Below are positions 7,477-14,842 of a DNA stretch of 14,842 bases, one piece after another. The notes beneath the pieces were generated by a model. The model was not told where the DNA came from. It saw nothing but the letters and a program-made list of their open reading frames with translations, and did not search any database. The stretch is from Oscillospiraceae bacterium (GTDB lineage Bacteria > Bacillota > Clostridia > Oscillospirales > Oscillospiraceae): contig JAEDJR010000026.1 of NCBI GenBank assembly GCA_016296235.1, positions 1-14,842 on the forward strand. The letters are read 5' to 3'. The position numbers and the translations under genes are program-made. Numbering within the stretch: position 1 is the stretch's first letter; each line of letters starts with the position of its first letter.

Positions 7477-8537
7477 TGTTGTATATTCTGCTGGCGATCC
7501 TCATTTTCGGCGTTCTGATTATGACCCACGAGCTGGGTCACTTTGCGGCGGCTAAGCTCTGCGGCGTCCGGGTCAATGAGTTTTCAATTTTTATGGGCCC
7601 CACCCTGTGGAAAAAGACCGTGGGCGAGACGACCTATTCCCTGCGCTGCATTCCCGTCGGCGGCTTCTGCGCCATGGAGGGCGAGGATGAGGAGAGCACG
7701 GATCCCCGGGCCTTTACTTCGGCCAAGGCATGGAAGCGGATTCTGATCCTGGTGGCCGGTGCCGCCATGAACTTTGTGACGGGCCTGCTGGTGCTGGTGA
7801 TGATGTATTCTGCCGTAGCCGGCTTCTCCAAGGCGGAAATCGTGGACTTTTATCCCGACTGTCCCCTGGAGTCCGAACAGGGCCTGCAGGTGGGCGATGA
7901 GCTGTACAAAATCGACGGCCACCGCATCTACCTCTACAGCGACGTGAGCATGTTCCTGAGCCGCAATTCCACCGGGGTGTACGACCTGACCGTGCGCCGG
8001 GACGGCAAGCTGGTGGAGCTGGAGAACTTCCCCATGGAAAAGCGGGCCTACGAGGAGGACGGCCAGACGGTCTACCGCTACGGTCTGTACTTCGGCTATG
8101 AGGACAAGACCGTGGGGACGGTGCTGAAAAACGCCTGGTATTCGTCCATCGACTTCGTCCGCATGGTCTGGATGAGCCTGTCCGACCTGGTGCGGGGCAT
8201 GGTCAGCGTCAAGGATGTGTCCGGCCCCGTGGGCATTGTGTCGGTCATTGCGGAGACGGGAGAAAACTCGGAAAGTGCCGCGGCAGCCGCCCTGAACATT
8301 GCCTATCTGGCGGCCTTTATCGCCGTGAACCTGGCGGTGATGAATCTGCTGCCCATTCCGGCATTGGACGGCGGGCGGGTGTTCCTGCTCCTGGTCACCT
8401 GGGTGCTGGAGAAGCTTCTGCGCAGAAAAATCAATCCCAAATACGAGGGCTATATCCACGCGGCGGGCCTGATCCTGCTGCTGGGCGTTCTGGCCCTGAT
8501 TACGGTGAAGGACGTATGGGGTCTGATCGCCGGATAG
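7476..8537 (+). CDS. rseP: Site-2 intramembrane zinc metalloprotease (RseP/RasP family)
   Basis: A 353-residue membrane protease that cuts transmembrane segments of anti-sigma factors or signal-peptide remnants. The zinc site HELGH is at 18-22 in the first transmembrane helix. The third ligand lies in the C-terminal NLLPIPALDGG motif, Asp298. A PDZ domain sits between them (about 120-205), and the last helix is about 325-345. The ATG at 7476 has AAAGGTGA just upstream and shares one base with the dxr stop; an in-frame TTG one codon earlier is less likely. The dxr-rseP-ispG order is common in Clostridia. In Bacillus the relative (RasP) acts on anti-sigma factor RsiW; the substrate here is unknown. 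Confidence 0.94.
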   Translation: MLYILLAILIFGVLIMTHELGHFAAAKLCGVRVNEFSIFMGPTLWKKTVGETTYSLRCIPVGGFCAMEGEDEESTDPRAFTSAKAWKRILILVAGAAMNFVTGLLVLVMMYSAVAGFSKAEIVDFYPDCPLESEQGLQVGDELYKIDGHRIYLYSDVSMFLSRNSTGVYDLTVRRDGKLVELENFPMEKRAYEEDGQTVYRYGLYFGYEDKTVGTVLKNAWYSSIDFVRMVWMSLSDLVRGMVSVKDVSGPVGIVSVIAETGENSESAAAAALNIAYLAAFIAVNLAVMNLLPIPALDGGRVFLLLVTWVLEKLLRRKINPKYEGYIHAAGLILLLGVLALITVKDVWGLIAG

Positions 8538-8548
8538 AGAGGAACATC

Positions 8549-9586
8549 ATGACAAAGCAAATTATGGTGGGCCATGTGCCCGTTGGCGGCGGCGCGCCCG
8601 TCTCCATTCAATCCATGCTCAATACGAAAACCACCGATGTGGAGGGCTCCCTGGCCCAGCTGCAGGCCCTGGCGGCCGCCGGTTGTCAGATTGCCCGCCT
8701 GGCAGTACCGGATCAGGAGGCGGCCCGGGGCTTTGCGCAGATTGCCGCCCGGTCGCCCCTGCCCCTGGTGGCGGACATCCATTTTGACTACCGCCTGGCC
8801 ATTGCCGCCGCCGAGGGCGGCGCGGCCAAGATCCGCATCAACCCCGGCAATATCGGCGGAGAGGACCGGGTGCGGGCCGTGGTGGACTGCTGCAGGGCCC
8901 ACCACATTCCCATCCGAATCGGCGTCAACGGCGGCAGCCTGGAGAAAAGCCTGCTGCAGCGGGACGGCCGTGTGACGGCCCAAGCCCTGGTGGACAGCGC
9001 TTTTTCCCATATTTCTCTGCTGGAAAAGTACGGGTTTTCTGACATCTGCGTGTCCATGAAATCCAGTAACGTGCCCCTGATGATGGAGGCCTACCGCCGG
9101 TTTGCGGCGCAGTCGGACTATCCCCTCCATGTGGGCGTCACGGAGACCGGCACGGAGTATATGGGCACCATCAAATCCGCCATGGGCATCGGCGGCCTGC
9201 TGTGCCTGGGCATCGGCGATACGGTGCGGGTGTCCCTGACCGCCGATCCGGTGAAGGAGGTTCACGCCGCCAAGGCCATTCTCAAAGCGGCGGGCCTGCG
9301 GCAGGAGGGGGTCAACATTGTGGCCTGTCCCACCTGCGGCCGCACCCGCATCGACCTCATCGGCCTGGCCAACCAGGTGGAGCAGGCCCTGGCCGGCTGC
9401 AAAAAGCCCCTGACCGTGGCGGTCATGGGCTGCGTGGTCAACGGCCCCGGCGAAGCCCGGGAGGCCGACGTGGGAATTGCCGGCGGCGACGGCTGCGGCG
9501 TGCTCTTCGTCAAGGGAGAGCTGAAGGAAAAGCTGCCCTACGATCAACTGCTGCCGGCTCTGCTGGCCTACATAGAGAGACTTTGA
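8549..9586 (+). CDS. ispG: (E)-4-hydroxy-3-methylbut-2-enyl diphosphate synthase
   Basis: A 345-residue [4Fe-4S] enzyme of the penultimate MEP-pathway step, reducing MEcPP to HMBPP. The TIM barrel carries SIQSMLNTKTTD (19-30), ADIHFDYRLA (75-84), KIRINPGNIG (94-103) and IRIGVNGGSLEK (122-133). The cluster ligands are Cys260 and Cys263 (CPTCGR) and Cys295 (MGCVVNGPGEA), with Glu302 as the fourth ligand. Their spacing equals that of the E. coli protein. The start at 8549 follows an AGAGAGGA site; a frame extending back into rseP adds 11 codons without family similarity. polC follows after one base. Confidence 0.97.
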   Translation: MTKQIMVGHVPVGGGAPVSIQSMLNTKTTDVEGSLAQLQALAAAGCQIARLAVPDQEAARGFAQIAARSPLPLVADIHFDYRLAIAAAEGGAAKIRINPGNIGGEDRVRAVVDCCRAHHIPIRIGVNGGSLEKSLLQRDGRVTAQALVDSAFSHISLLEKYGFSDICVSMKSSNVPLMMEAYRRFAAQSDYPLHVGVTETGTEYMGTIKSAMGIGGLLCLGIGDTVRVSLTADPVKEVHAAKAILKAAGLRQEGVNIVACPTCGRTRIDLIGLANQVEQALAGCKKPLTVAVMGCVVNGPGEAREADVGIAGGDGCGVLFVKGELKEKLPYDQLLPALLAYIERL

Positions 9587-9587
9587 T

Positions 9588-12500
9588 ATGAAACCCGTTT
9601 TGTTTTTGGAAATGTTCTCGGATTACCGCCCCCAGGAGCCGGAGCTCTGGTCGGAGGCGGTGATTCGTCATGCCCAAATTGACCCGGCGGAGCGGCGCGT
9701 GTCCGTGGAGCTCCACAGCCCCCGCTATGTGCCGGGCAAGAAGCTGCGGGAGGCGCGGCAGGCGGTCGCCCGGCGGTATGGCCTGGAACGGCTGGAGCTG
9801 AGCCTGACCTTTCCGCCGGAGATCCTGAGCCAGGCGGAGCCGCGGGACCTGGTGGACGTTCTGACGGCCGTCCAGCCTGCGGCCCGGCTGATTCTGGCCG
9901 GCAGCCGCTGGGAGCTTGGAACGGAAACCGTGACCATTCACCTGGCTGCCAACGGAAAGGAGCAGCTGGAGCCGTGGCTGCCCCGGCTGCGGGAGCATCT
10001 GCAGGCCACCTTCGGCGTTTCTCCGGAGATTGTCGTGGAATCCCACAGCGTGGAGGGGGAGGCACTCTTTGCCGAGACGGCCCGCATCCGGGAGGAGGCC
10101 ATGAAGGCCGTCCCGGCGCCCAGCTTCTCCGACGGCCCCGGCAAGACGGCGGCTGCGAAGAAGCCGGAGACGCCCACCGGCGACCTGATCTACGGCCGTC
10201 CCTTCTCCGGACCGGCCACGCCCATGTCCGAGCTGAATCTGGATATGTTCAAGGTCATCGTGGAGGGAGAGGTTTTTGCCGTCAACCACCGGGAGCTGAA
10301 AAAGCGCAACGCCTGGGTGATCTCCTTCGATATGACCGACCGTACCGGCTCTGTGCGCATCAACCAGTTCCTGGAGGCGGACAAGGCGGGGCCCATCCTG
10401 GAGCGGGTGTCCAAGCCCGGCGGCTGGCTGCGGATTCAGGGAAAGATGACCTTCGACCGCTATGACAACGAGATGGTCATGCAGCCCCAGGCCATCATGG
10501 CGGGCAAGAAGCCCGTGCGGCAGGATACGGCTGCGGAAAAGCGGGTGGAGCTGCACCTGCACACCAATATGTCCAGCATGGACGCCCTGACGGAGACCGG
10601 CAAGGTGGTGGCCCAGGCCGCCGCCTGGGGCCACCGGGCCATTGCCATCACGGACCACGGCATTGTCCAGTCCTTCCCTGACGCATTGAAGGCGTCCAAA
10701 AACAAGGTGGCCGGTACCGACCAGCCCATCAAGATCCTCTATGGCTGCGAGGCCTATTTTGTCAACGACGTGGACGACCGGATCGTGGTCCACGGCCAGC
10801 GGGAGATGCCCCTTTCCGGGGAATTTGTGGCCTTCGACCTGGAAACCACGGGTCTCAGCGCCCAGAACGACGTAATCACGGAAATCGGCGCCGTCATCTA
10901 CCGGGACGGCGAGATTCTCGACCGCTTCCAGTCCTTTGTCAACCCCCGGCGGCCCCTGACCCAGAAGATCACGGAGCTGACCGGCATCACCGATGAAATG
11001 CTTGCCGATGCGCCGGACGTGGAGGACGTGCTGCCTAAATTCCTGGAATTCTGCGGCGACCGGCCCCTGGCGGCCCATAACGCGGATTTCGACGTGGGCT
11101 TTATTCTGGCGGCCTGCGGGCGGCTGGGCATCGAGTATGACCCGGTCTATGTGGACACCCTGATCTTATCCCAGAACCTGCTGCCGGAGCTGAAAAACCA
11201 CAAGCTGAACATTGTGGCCGACGCCCTGAGCCTGCCGGAGTTCAACCATCACCGGGCAGTGGACGACGGCGTTACCGTGGCCCATATGCTGCGGCGCTTC
11301 TTCGCCATGCTGGAGGAGCGGGGCGTCACCCGGCTGGAGCAGATCAATCCGCTGATGCTGGAGCTGCGGTCCGGCGGCCACATTGTGGACCGGCAGGCGC
11401 GGCATATGATTCTCTTTGCCAAGAACCAGGTGGGCCTGCGGAATCTCTACCGGCTCATTTCCTATGCCCATCTGAAGTATTTCAAGCGGGTGCCGCGAAT
11501 TCCCAAGTCGGAGCTGATTCAGTGGCGGGAGGGCCTGCTGGTGGGCTCTGCCTGTGAGGCCGGCGAGCTGTTTCAGGCGGTGGTGGGCCATAAGAGCCAC
11601 AGAGAGCTGCTGCGCATTGCATCCTTCTATGACTTCCTGGAGATTCAGCCCCTGGCCAACAACCGCTTTATGCTGGAAAAGGGCCTGGCGGCGGATGAGG
11701 AGGAGCTGAAGGAGTTCAACCGCACCATCATCCGTCTGGGCCGGGAACTGGGCAAGCCTGTGGTGGCCACCGGCGACGTCCATTTCCAGAATCCCGAGGA
11801 TGAGATCTACCGCCGCCTGCTGCTGGCCTCCAAGGGCTTCGAGGACTGCGACCGGGAGCTGCCCCTGTATTTCCGCACCACCGACGAGATGCTGGCGGAG
11901 TTCGACTATCTCGACCCGGACACGGCCTATGAGGTGGTTGTGAAGAACCCCAACCTGATTGTGGACATGTGCGACACCATCCGCCCGGTGCCCCACAACC
12001 TGTTTGCGCCCTCCATCGAAAACTCCGTGGAGGATCTGAAACGGCTGGTCTACGGGCGGCTCCATGAGCTTTACGGCGATGATCCGCTGCCGCTGATTAC
12101 CAAGCGCGTGGACACGGAGATGCACGATATCATCTCCTGCCACTATGACGTCATCTATATGTCCGCCCAGAAGCTGGTGCAGAACTCCCTGGAGCACGGC
12201 TATCTGGTGGGCTCCCGGGGCTCCGTCGGCTCGTCCATCGTGGCGTATCTGTCGGGCATCACGGAGGTCAACTCCTTCCCGCCCCACTACCGCTGCCCCA
12301 AGTGCAAATTCCACACCTTCGACGTACCGGCGGGCTATGAGTGCGGCGCGGACCTGCCCGACGCGGTCTGTCCCAAGTGCGGCACAAAATTTGCCAAGGA
12401 GGGCTTCTCCATCCCCTTTGAGACGTTCCTGGGCTTCGGCGGCGACAAGGTGCCCGATATCGACCTGAACTTCTCCGGCGAATACCAGTCCCGGGCCCAC

Positions 12501-13880
12501 GCCTACTGCGTGGAGATGTTCGGCTCGTCCCATGTGTTCCGGGCCGGCACCATCGGCACCGTGGCGGAAAAGACCGCCTACGGCTATGCCAAGAAATACC
12601 TGGCCGAGCGCAACCGCACGGTCTGCAAGGCGGAAGAAAACCGCCTGGCTGCCGGCTGCGTGGGCGTCAAGCGCACCACGGGCCAGCACCCCGGCGGTCT
12701 GGTGGTCATTCCCCAGGAGAATGAAATCTGGGATTTCTGCCCGGTACAGCACCCGGCGGACTCCACCGACACCGATATCATCACCACCCACTTTGAATAC
12801 CACTCCATGGAGGAAAACCTCCTGAAGCTGGACATGCTGGGCCACGATGACCCCACCATGATCCGGATGCTGGAGGATCTGACCGGCGTCAACGCCCGGG
12901 AGATCCCCCTGGACGACAAGGACACCATGTCCATTTTCAAATCCAGCAAGGTGCTGGGTTTTGAGGACGACCCGGTGCTGGGGCCCATGGGCTCCTGCGG
13001 CATTCCGGAGTTCGGCACCAGCTTCACCCGGGGCATGCTCATGGACACCATGCCCGACCGGTTTGACACCCTGGTGCGCCTGTCCGGCTTCTCCCACGGC
13101 ACCGACGTGTGGCTGGGCAACGCCAAGGATCTGATCGTCTCCGGCACGGCCACGGTCTCCCAGGCCATCGGCTGCCGCGACGATATTATGAACTATCTGA
13201 TTTCCTGCGGCATGCCGGAGAAGCGCTCCTTCAAGATCATGGAGTCCGTCCGGAAGGGCAGGGGACTGCCCGAGGGGGCGGAGCAGGAGATGCTGGACGC
13301 CGGCGTGCCGGAGTGGTACATCGGCTCCTGCAAAAAGATTAAGTACCTGTTCCCCAAGGCCCACGCCGTGGCCTATGTCATGATGGCCTTCCGGATTGCC
13401 TGGTTCAAGGTTCACGAGCCCCTGGCCTTCTATGCCGCCTATTTCTACCGCCGCAGCCAGAAGGACGGCTTCGACGCCGCCATGATGACCGGCGGCATCG
13501 AGCAGGTCAAGGCGAAAATCAAGGAAATCAAGGCCAATCCCGACGCCACGGGCAAGGAGGAGGACCTGCTGACCACCCTGGAGCTGTGCTATGAATTCTA
13601 TCTCCGGGGCTTCGAGTTTGCGCCCATCGACATCTATGAATCCGACGCCCTGCGCTTTATCATCCGGGACGGAAAGCTGCTGCCGCCCTTTGTGTCCGTA
13701 TCGGGCCTGGGCGAGACGGCAGCCCTGGACATTGTGGAGGGCCGCAAGGGCAAGCAGTTTATCTCCATTGAGGAATTCTCCGCTGCCTGCCCCAAGGTTT
13801 CCAAAACCCACATTGAAAACCTGAAAGCCGCCGGCGCCTTCGGCAGTCTGCCGGATACCAGCCAGGTGACGCTGTTCTAG
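9588..13880 (+). CDS. polC: DNA polymerase III alpha subunit, PolC type (Gram-positive)
   Basis: The 1430-residue replicative DNA polymerase of low-GC Gram-positive lineages. In order: an N-terminal domain (1-200), an OB-fold (about 220-305), a PHP domain with HLHTNMS (323-329) and DHG (356-358), and a DEDDh 3'-5' proofreading exonuclease inserted in PHP with DLETTG (417-422), HNADFD (497-502) and HHRAVDD (554-560). The second part of PHP and the polymerase core follow. The core shows GSRGSVGSS (875-883), a Cys4 zinc site (Cys903, 906, 928, 931), catalytic Asp957 and Asp959 in PDIDLNF, and Asp1082 in LKLDMLG. Duplex-binding and C-terminal domains complete it. All catalytic residues are present, so proofreading and synthesis should be intact. 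Length is usual for PolC (about 1430-1460). AGAGAG precedes the ATG. It is the last gene of the operon; no convincing terminator follows. Confidence 0.98.
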   Translation: MKPVLFLEMFSDYRPQEPELWSEAVIRHAQIDPAERRVSVELHSPRYVPGKKLREARQAVARRYGLERLELSLTFPPEILSQAEPRDLVDVLTAVQPAARLILAGSRWELGTETVTIHLAANGKEQLEPWLPRLREHLQATFGVSPEIVVESHSVEGEALFAETARIREEAMKAVPAPSFSDGPGKTAAAKKPETPTGDLIYGRPFSGPATPMSELNLDMFKVIVEGEVFAVNHRELKKRNAWVISFDMTDRTGSVRINQFLEADKAGPILERVSKPGGWLRIQGKMTFDRYDNEMVMQPQAIMAGKKPVRQDTAAEKRVELHLHTNMSSMDALTETGKVVAQAAAWGHRAIAITDHGIVQSFPDALKASKNKVAGTDQPIKILYGCEAYFVNDVDDRIVVHGQREMPLSGEFVAFDLETTGLSAQNDVITEIGAVIYRDGEILDRFQSFVNPRRPLTQKITELTGITDEMLADAPDVEDVLPKFLEFCGDRPLAAHNADFDVGFILAACGRLGIEYDPVYVDTLILSQNLLPELKNHKLNIVADALSLPEFNHHRAVDDGVTVAHMLRRFFAMLEERGVTRLEQINPLMLELRSGGHIVDRQARHMILFAKNQVGLRNLYRLISYAHLKYFKRVPRIPKSELIQWREGLLVGSACEAGELFQAVVGHKSHRELLRIASFYDFLEIQPLANNRFMLEKGLAADEEELKEFNRTIIRLGRELGKPVVATGDVHFQNPEDEIYRRLLLASKGFEDCDRELPLYFRTTDEMLAEFDYLDPDTAYEVVVKNPNLIVDMCDTIRPVPHNLFAPSIENSVEDLKRLVYGRLHELYGDDPLPLITKRVDTEMHDIISCHYDVIYMSAQKLVQNSLEHGYLVGSRGSVGSSIVAYLSGITEVNSFPPHYRCPKCKFHTFDVPAGYECGADLPDAVCPKCGTKFAKEGFSIPFETFLGFGGDKVPDIDLNFSGEYQSRAHAYCVEMFGSSHVFRAGTIGTVAEKTAYGYAKKYLAERNRTVCKAEENRLAAGCVGVKRTTGQHPGGLVVIPQENEIWDFCPVQHPADSTDTDIITTHFEYHSMEENLLKLDMLGHDDPTMIRMLEDLTGVNAREIPLDDKDTMSIFKSSKVLGFEDDPVLGPMGSCGIPEFGTSFTRGMLMDTMPDRFDTLVRLSGFSHGTDVWLGNAKDLIVSGTATVSQAIGCRDDIMNYLISCGMPEKRSFKIMESVRKGRGLPEGAEQEMLDAGVPEWYIGSCKKIKYLFPKAHAVAYVMMAFRIAWFKVHEPLAFYAAYFYRRSQKDGFDAAMMTGGIEQVKAKIKEIKANPDATGKEEDLLTTLELCYEFYLRGFEFAPIDIYESDALRFIIRDGKLLPPFVSVSGLGETAALDIVEGRKGKQFISIEEFSAACPKVSKTHIENLKAAGAFGSLPDTSQVTLF

Positions 13881-13902
13881 CGGGCAATGGTGATGCGCGT
13901 AT

Positions 13903-13921
13903 TTGTGAATTCATTTCACAA
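13903..13921. promoter_or_regulatory. Short dyad between polC and the lipoprotein gene
   Basis: TTGTGAA (13903-13909) and TTCACAA (13915-13921) are exact reverse complements around TTCAT. The symmetry and position, 40 bases before the lipoprotein start, would suit a repressor operator. It has no following U-run, and the stem is short and AT-rich, so it is not a good polC terminator. A poor -10-like TACAAA (13936-13941) lies downstream without a clear -35. Confidence 0.35.
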
Positions 13922-13960
13922 TCAGAAACGTGCAATACAAATGAAATGGGGAGAATGAGA

Positions 13961-14668
13961 GTGAAAACAAAGAAATTAGGCCGTTTGTTTCTTGTTTTAC
14001 TGTTGATAGTGTTCAGTGCTTGCGGTTCAAAGAAAAATGTCCTTGAAGGGTATTGGATGGCAGAGAATGGGGAAACACTTTCGTTCAATTCTGAGGGCAG
14101 AGTTGTTGTTAATGATACAGTCTACGACTATGCTATTTTTGATGGTGACAAAGTCACAATTTCACATTCATTATGGGGACTGTTAATTAACGCTCAGTAT
14201 GAAGTAAACGACGAAATATTAACGCTGAAAGATATGAGGGATGGAACAGTATTTGTTTTTTATGGAGAGAAGAAACAACAAGAAAGAATAACAGATTCTT
14301 TACTAAAACAGGAACAAGAAATTATCAATAGAAAGGCTGAGGAAGAAAGACGGGAGCAAGAGCAAGCGGAACGGGCTAAATATGAGCAATATATTACCTC
14401 GCTCTGGAATGAACTGAGAATTCTTGAAGAGCAAATAGAAAACAACAAAACAAGAATAGATGAACTTCAAGATATGCTAAATGAATGCGAAAATGAAATT
14501 GAGAGCAACCGAAAAAACGGAGATTTAGCAGAGGATAAGATTGACCGTCTTCGAGAGAAGCAAGAGATATATCGCGATGAGATTTCATTTAGAAACGAAG
14601 ATATTGCGTATTATGAGGAAAAGCGCGAAGAAATCATTGGGATATTGAAAGATAATGGAGAGTGGTAA
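13961..14668 (+). CDS. Predicted lipoprotein with beta-rich domain and long coiled coil (unrecognised)
   Basis: I do not recognise this gene. The 235-residue product has a basic N-terminus, a hydrophobic signal segment (8-19) and a lipobox-like FSAC, so Cys21 would be lipidated and the protein anchored outside the membrane. Residues about 28-103 are a small beta-rich domain (LEGYWMAENGETLSF, then DYAIFDGDKVTIS) recalling lipocalin-like or DUF5640-type domains. From about 104 to 230 the protein is highly charged (Glu, Lys, Arg, Gln) with heptad-like leucine/isoleucine spacing, a long coiled coil broken near 185. GTG at 13961 is preferred because GGGGAG lies 7 bases upstream. ATG at 13955 is nearly touching that site and ATG at 13946 overlaps it, so neither can use it. 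The gene is AT-rich, in sharp contrast to polC, which suggests horizontal acquisition. Its function is unknown. Confidence 0.8.
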   Translation: MKTKKLGRLFLVLLLIVFSACGSKKNVLEGYWMAENGETLSFNSEGRVVVNDTVYDYAIFDGDKVTISHSLWGLLINAQYEVNDEILTLKDMRDGTVFVFYGEKKQQERITDSLLKQEQEIINRKAEEERREQEQAERAKYEQYITSLWNELRILEEQIENNKTRIDELQDMLNECENEIESNRKNGDLAEDKIDRLREKQEIYRDEISFRNEDIAYYEEKREEIIGILKDNGEW

Positions 14669-14691
14669 GAGGGTTGTTTGTCGGAAAGCGC

Positions 14692-14725
14692 TAGTCTTGA
14701 CTAAGGTTGAGTATATTAAACTCAA
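14692..14725. terminator. Weak convergent-end hairpins, possible terminator
   Basis: Two small dyads lie between the convergent lipoprotein and transporter genes: TAGTC-TT-GACTA (14692-14703) and TTGAGT-ATATTAA-ACTCAA (14707-14725). On the plus strand the second is followed by an interrupted T-rich stretch. The second dyad overlaps the transporter stop codon. Stems are only 5-6 pairs, so a terminator role is tentative. Confidence 0.3.
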
Positions 14726-14842
14726 ATCTTATTCTGTTTGTTTCTGCTTTTCCACAGCTCCAGTGCGCCGATGACCAGGAGGAAGCCGCCGAAGAGCTTC
14801 CGCAGCAGCCCCATGTCCATACCGGCAGACAGCCAGGCGGTG
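14722..14842 (-). CDS. C-terminus of a membrane transporter, probably TauE/SafE (TSUP) family; partial
   Basis: Only the last 39 codons and a TGA stop (rc of 14722-14724) are inside the window; the start lies beyond the right edge. The visible end is a hydrophobic helix preceded by GLLRKLFGGFLLVIGALELW and followed by a short basic polar tail (KSRNKQNKI). The pattern of a short L-R-K-L-F run leading into a final helix near the C-terminus is typical of TauE/SafE (TSUP) sulfite/anion exporters, but other small multi-pass transporters end similarly. G/C-rich codons return here, so it belongs to the host background rather than to the AT-rich neighbour. Confidence 0.6.
   Translation of the reverse strand, partial: TAWLSAGMDMGLLRKLFGGFLLVIGALELWKSRNKQNKI

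Noticed and set aside
11166..13811. An 881-codon open frame on the minus strand opposite polC
   Set aside because: polC in the opposite frame has every catalytic motif. The antisense product shows no recognisable domain and no credible ribosome binding site. The same applies to the antisense frame at 9510-11078.

Overview
The window reads as a high-GC member of the Clostridia (Bacillota), most like the gut Oscillospiraceae group. This is inferred from gene content: a PolC-type replicative polymerase, Gram-positive Shine-Dalgarno sequences, and the block pyrH-frr-uppS-cdsA-dxr-rseP-ispG-polC, which is a familiar Clostridia gene order. Codon use in the core genes is strongly G/C-ending. No species can be named from the sequence alone.

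Layout. (1) Positions 1-303 hold two copies of a palindromic intergenic element, identical over 137 bases, the first cut by the window edge. (2) Two minus-strand genes follow. One is a sodium/calcium exchanger-family cation antiporter (360-1334) with its own leader: a consensus sigma-A promoter, a yybP-ykoY-type manganese riboswitch and an intrinsic terminator hairpin (about 1368-1520). The other is glutaminyl-tRNA synthetase glnS (1525-3213). (3) A divergent promoter region (3214-3405) separates glnS from a long plus-strand operon (3406-13880). The operon covers UMP kinase, ribosome recycling factor, undecaprenyl diphosphate synthase, CDP-diglyceride synthase, DXP reductoisomerase, a site-2 membrane protease, HMBPP synthase and DNA polymerase III PolC. 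Most junctions are overlaps or 1-11 base gaps; the only sizeable gap, between frr and uppS, carries a strong hairpin. (4) After polC the composition turns sharply AT-rich and there is one unfamiliar gene (13961-14668) for a predicted lipoprotein with a small beta-rich domain and a long charged coiled coil. (5) The right edge holds the last 39 codons of a minus-strand membrane protein, probably a TauE/SafE-family transporter.

How the parts fit. The operon couples nucleotide supply (PyrH), translation recycling (Frr), isoprenoid precursor synthesis by the MEP pathway (Dxr, IspG), the cell-wall lipid carrier (UppS), phospholipid synthesis (CdsA), membrane proteolysis (RseP) and chromosome replication (PolC). 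It is a growth housekeeping block. The antiporter is a separate regulatory unit: its riboswitch argues that the physiological job is manganese (or Mn/Ca) export.

No clearly new multi-gene system is visible. The observations most worth following are the manganese riboswitch in front of a CaxA-type antiporter, the paired palindromic elements whose cores are identical while their flanks have diverged, and the AT-rich lipoprotein gene inserted behind polC.
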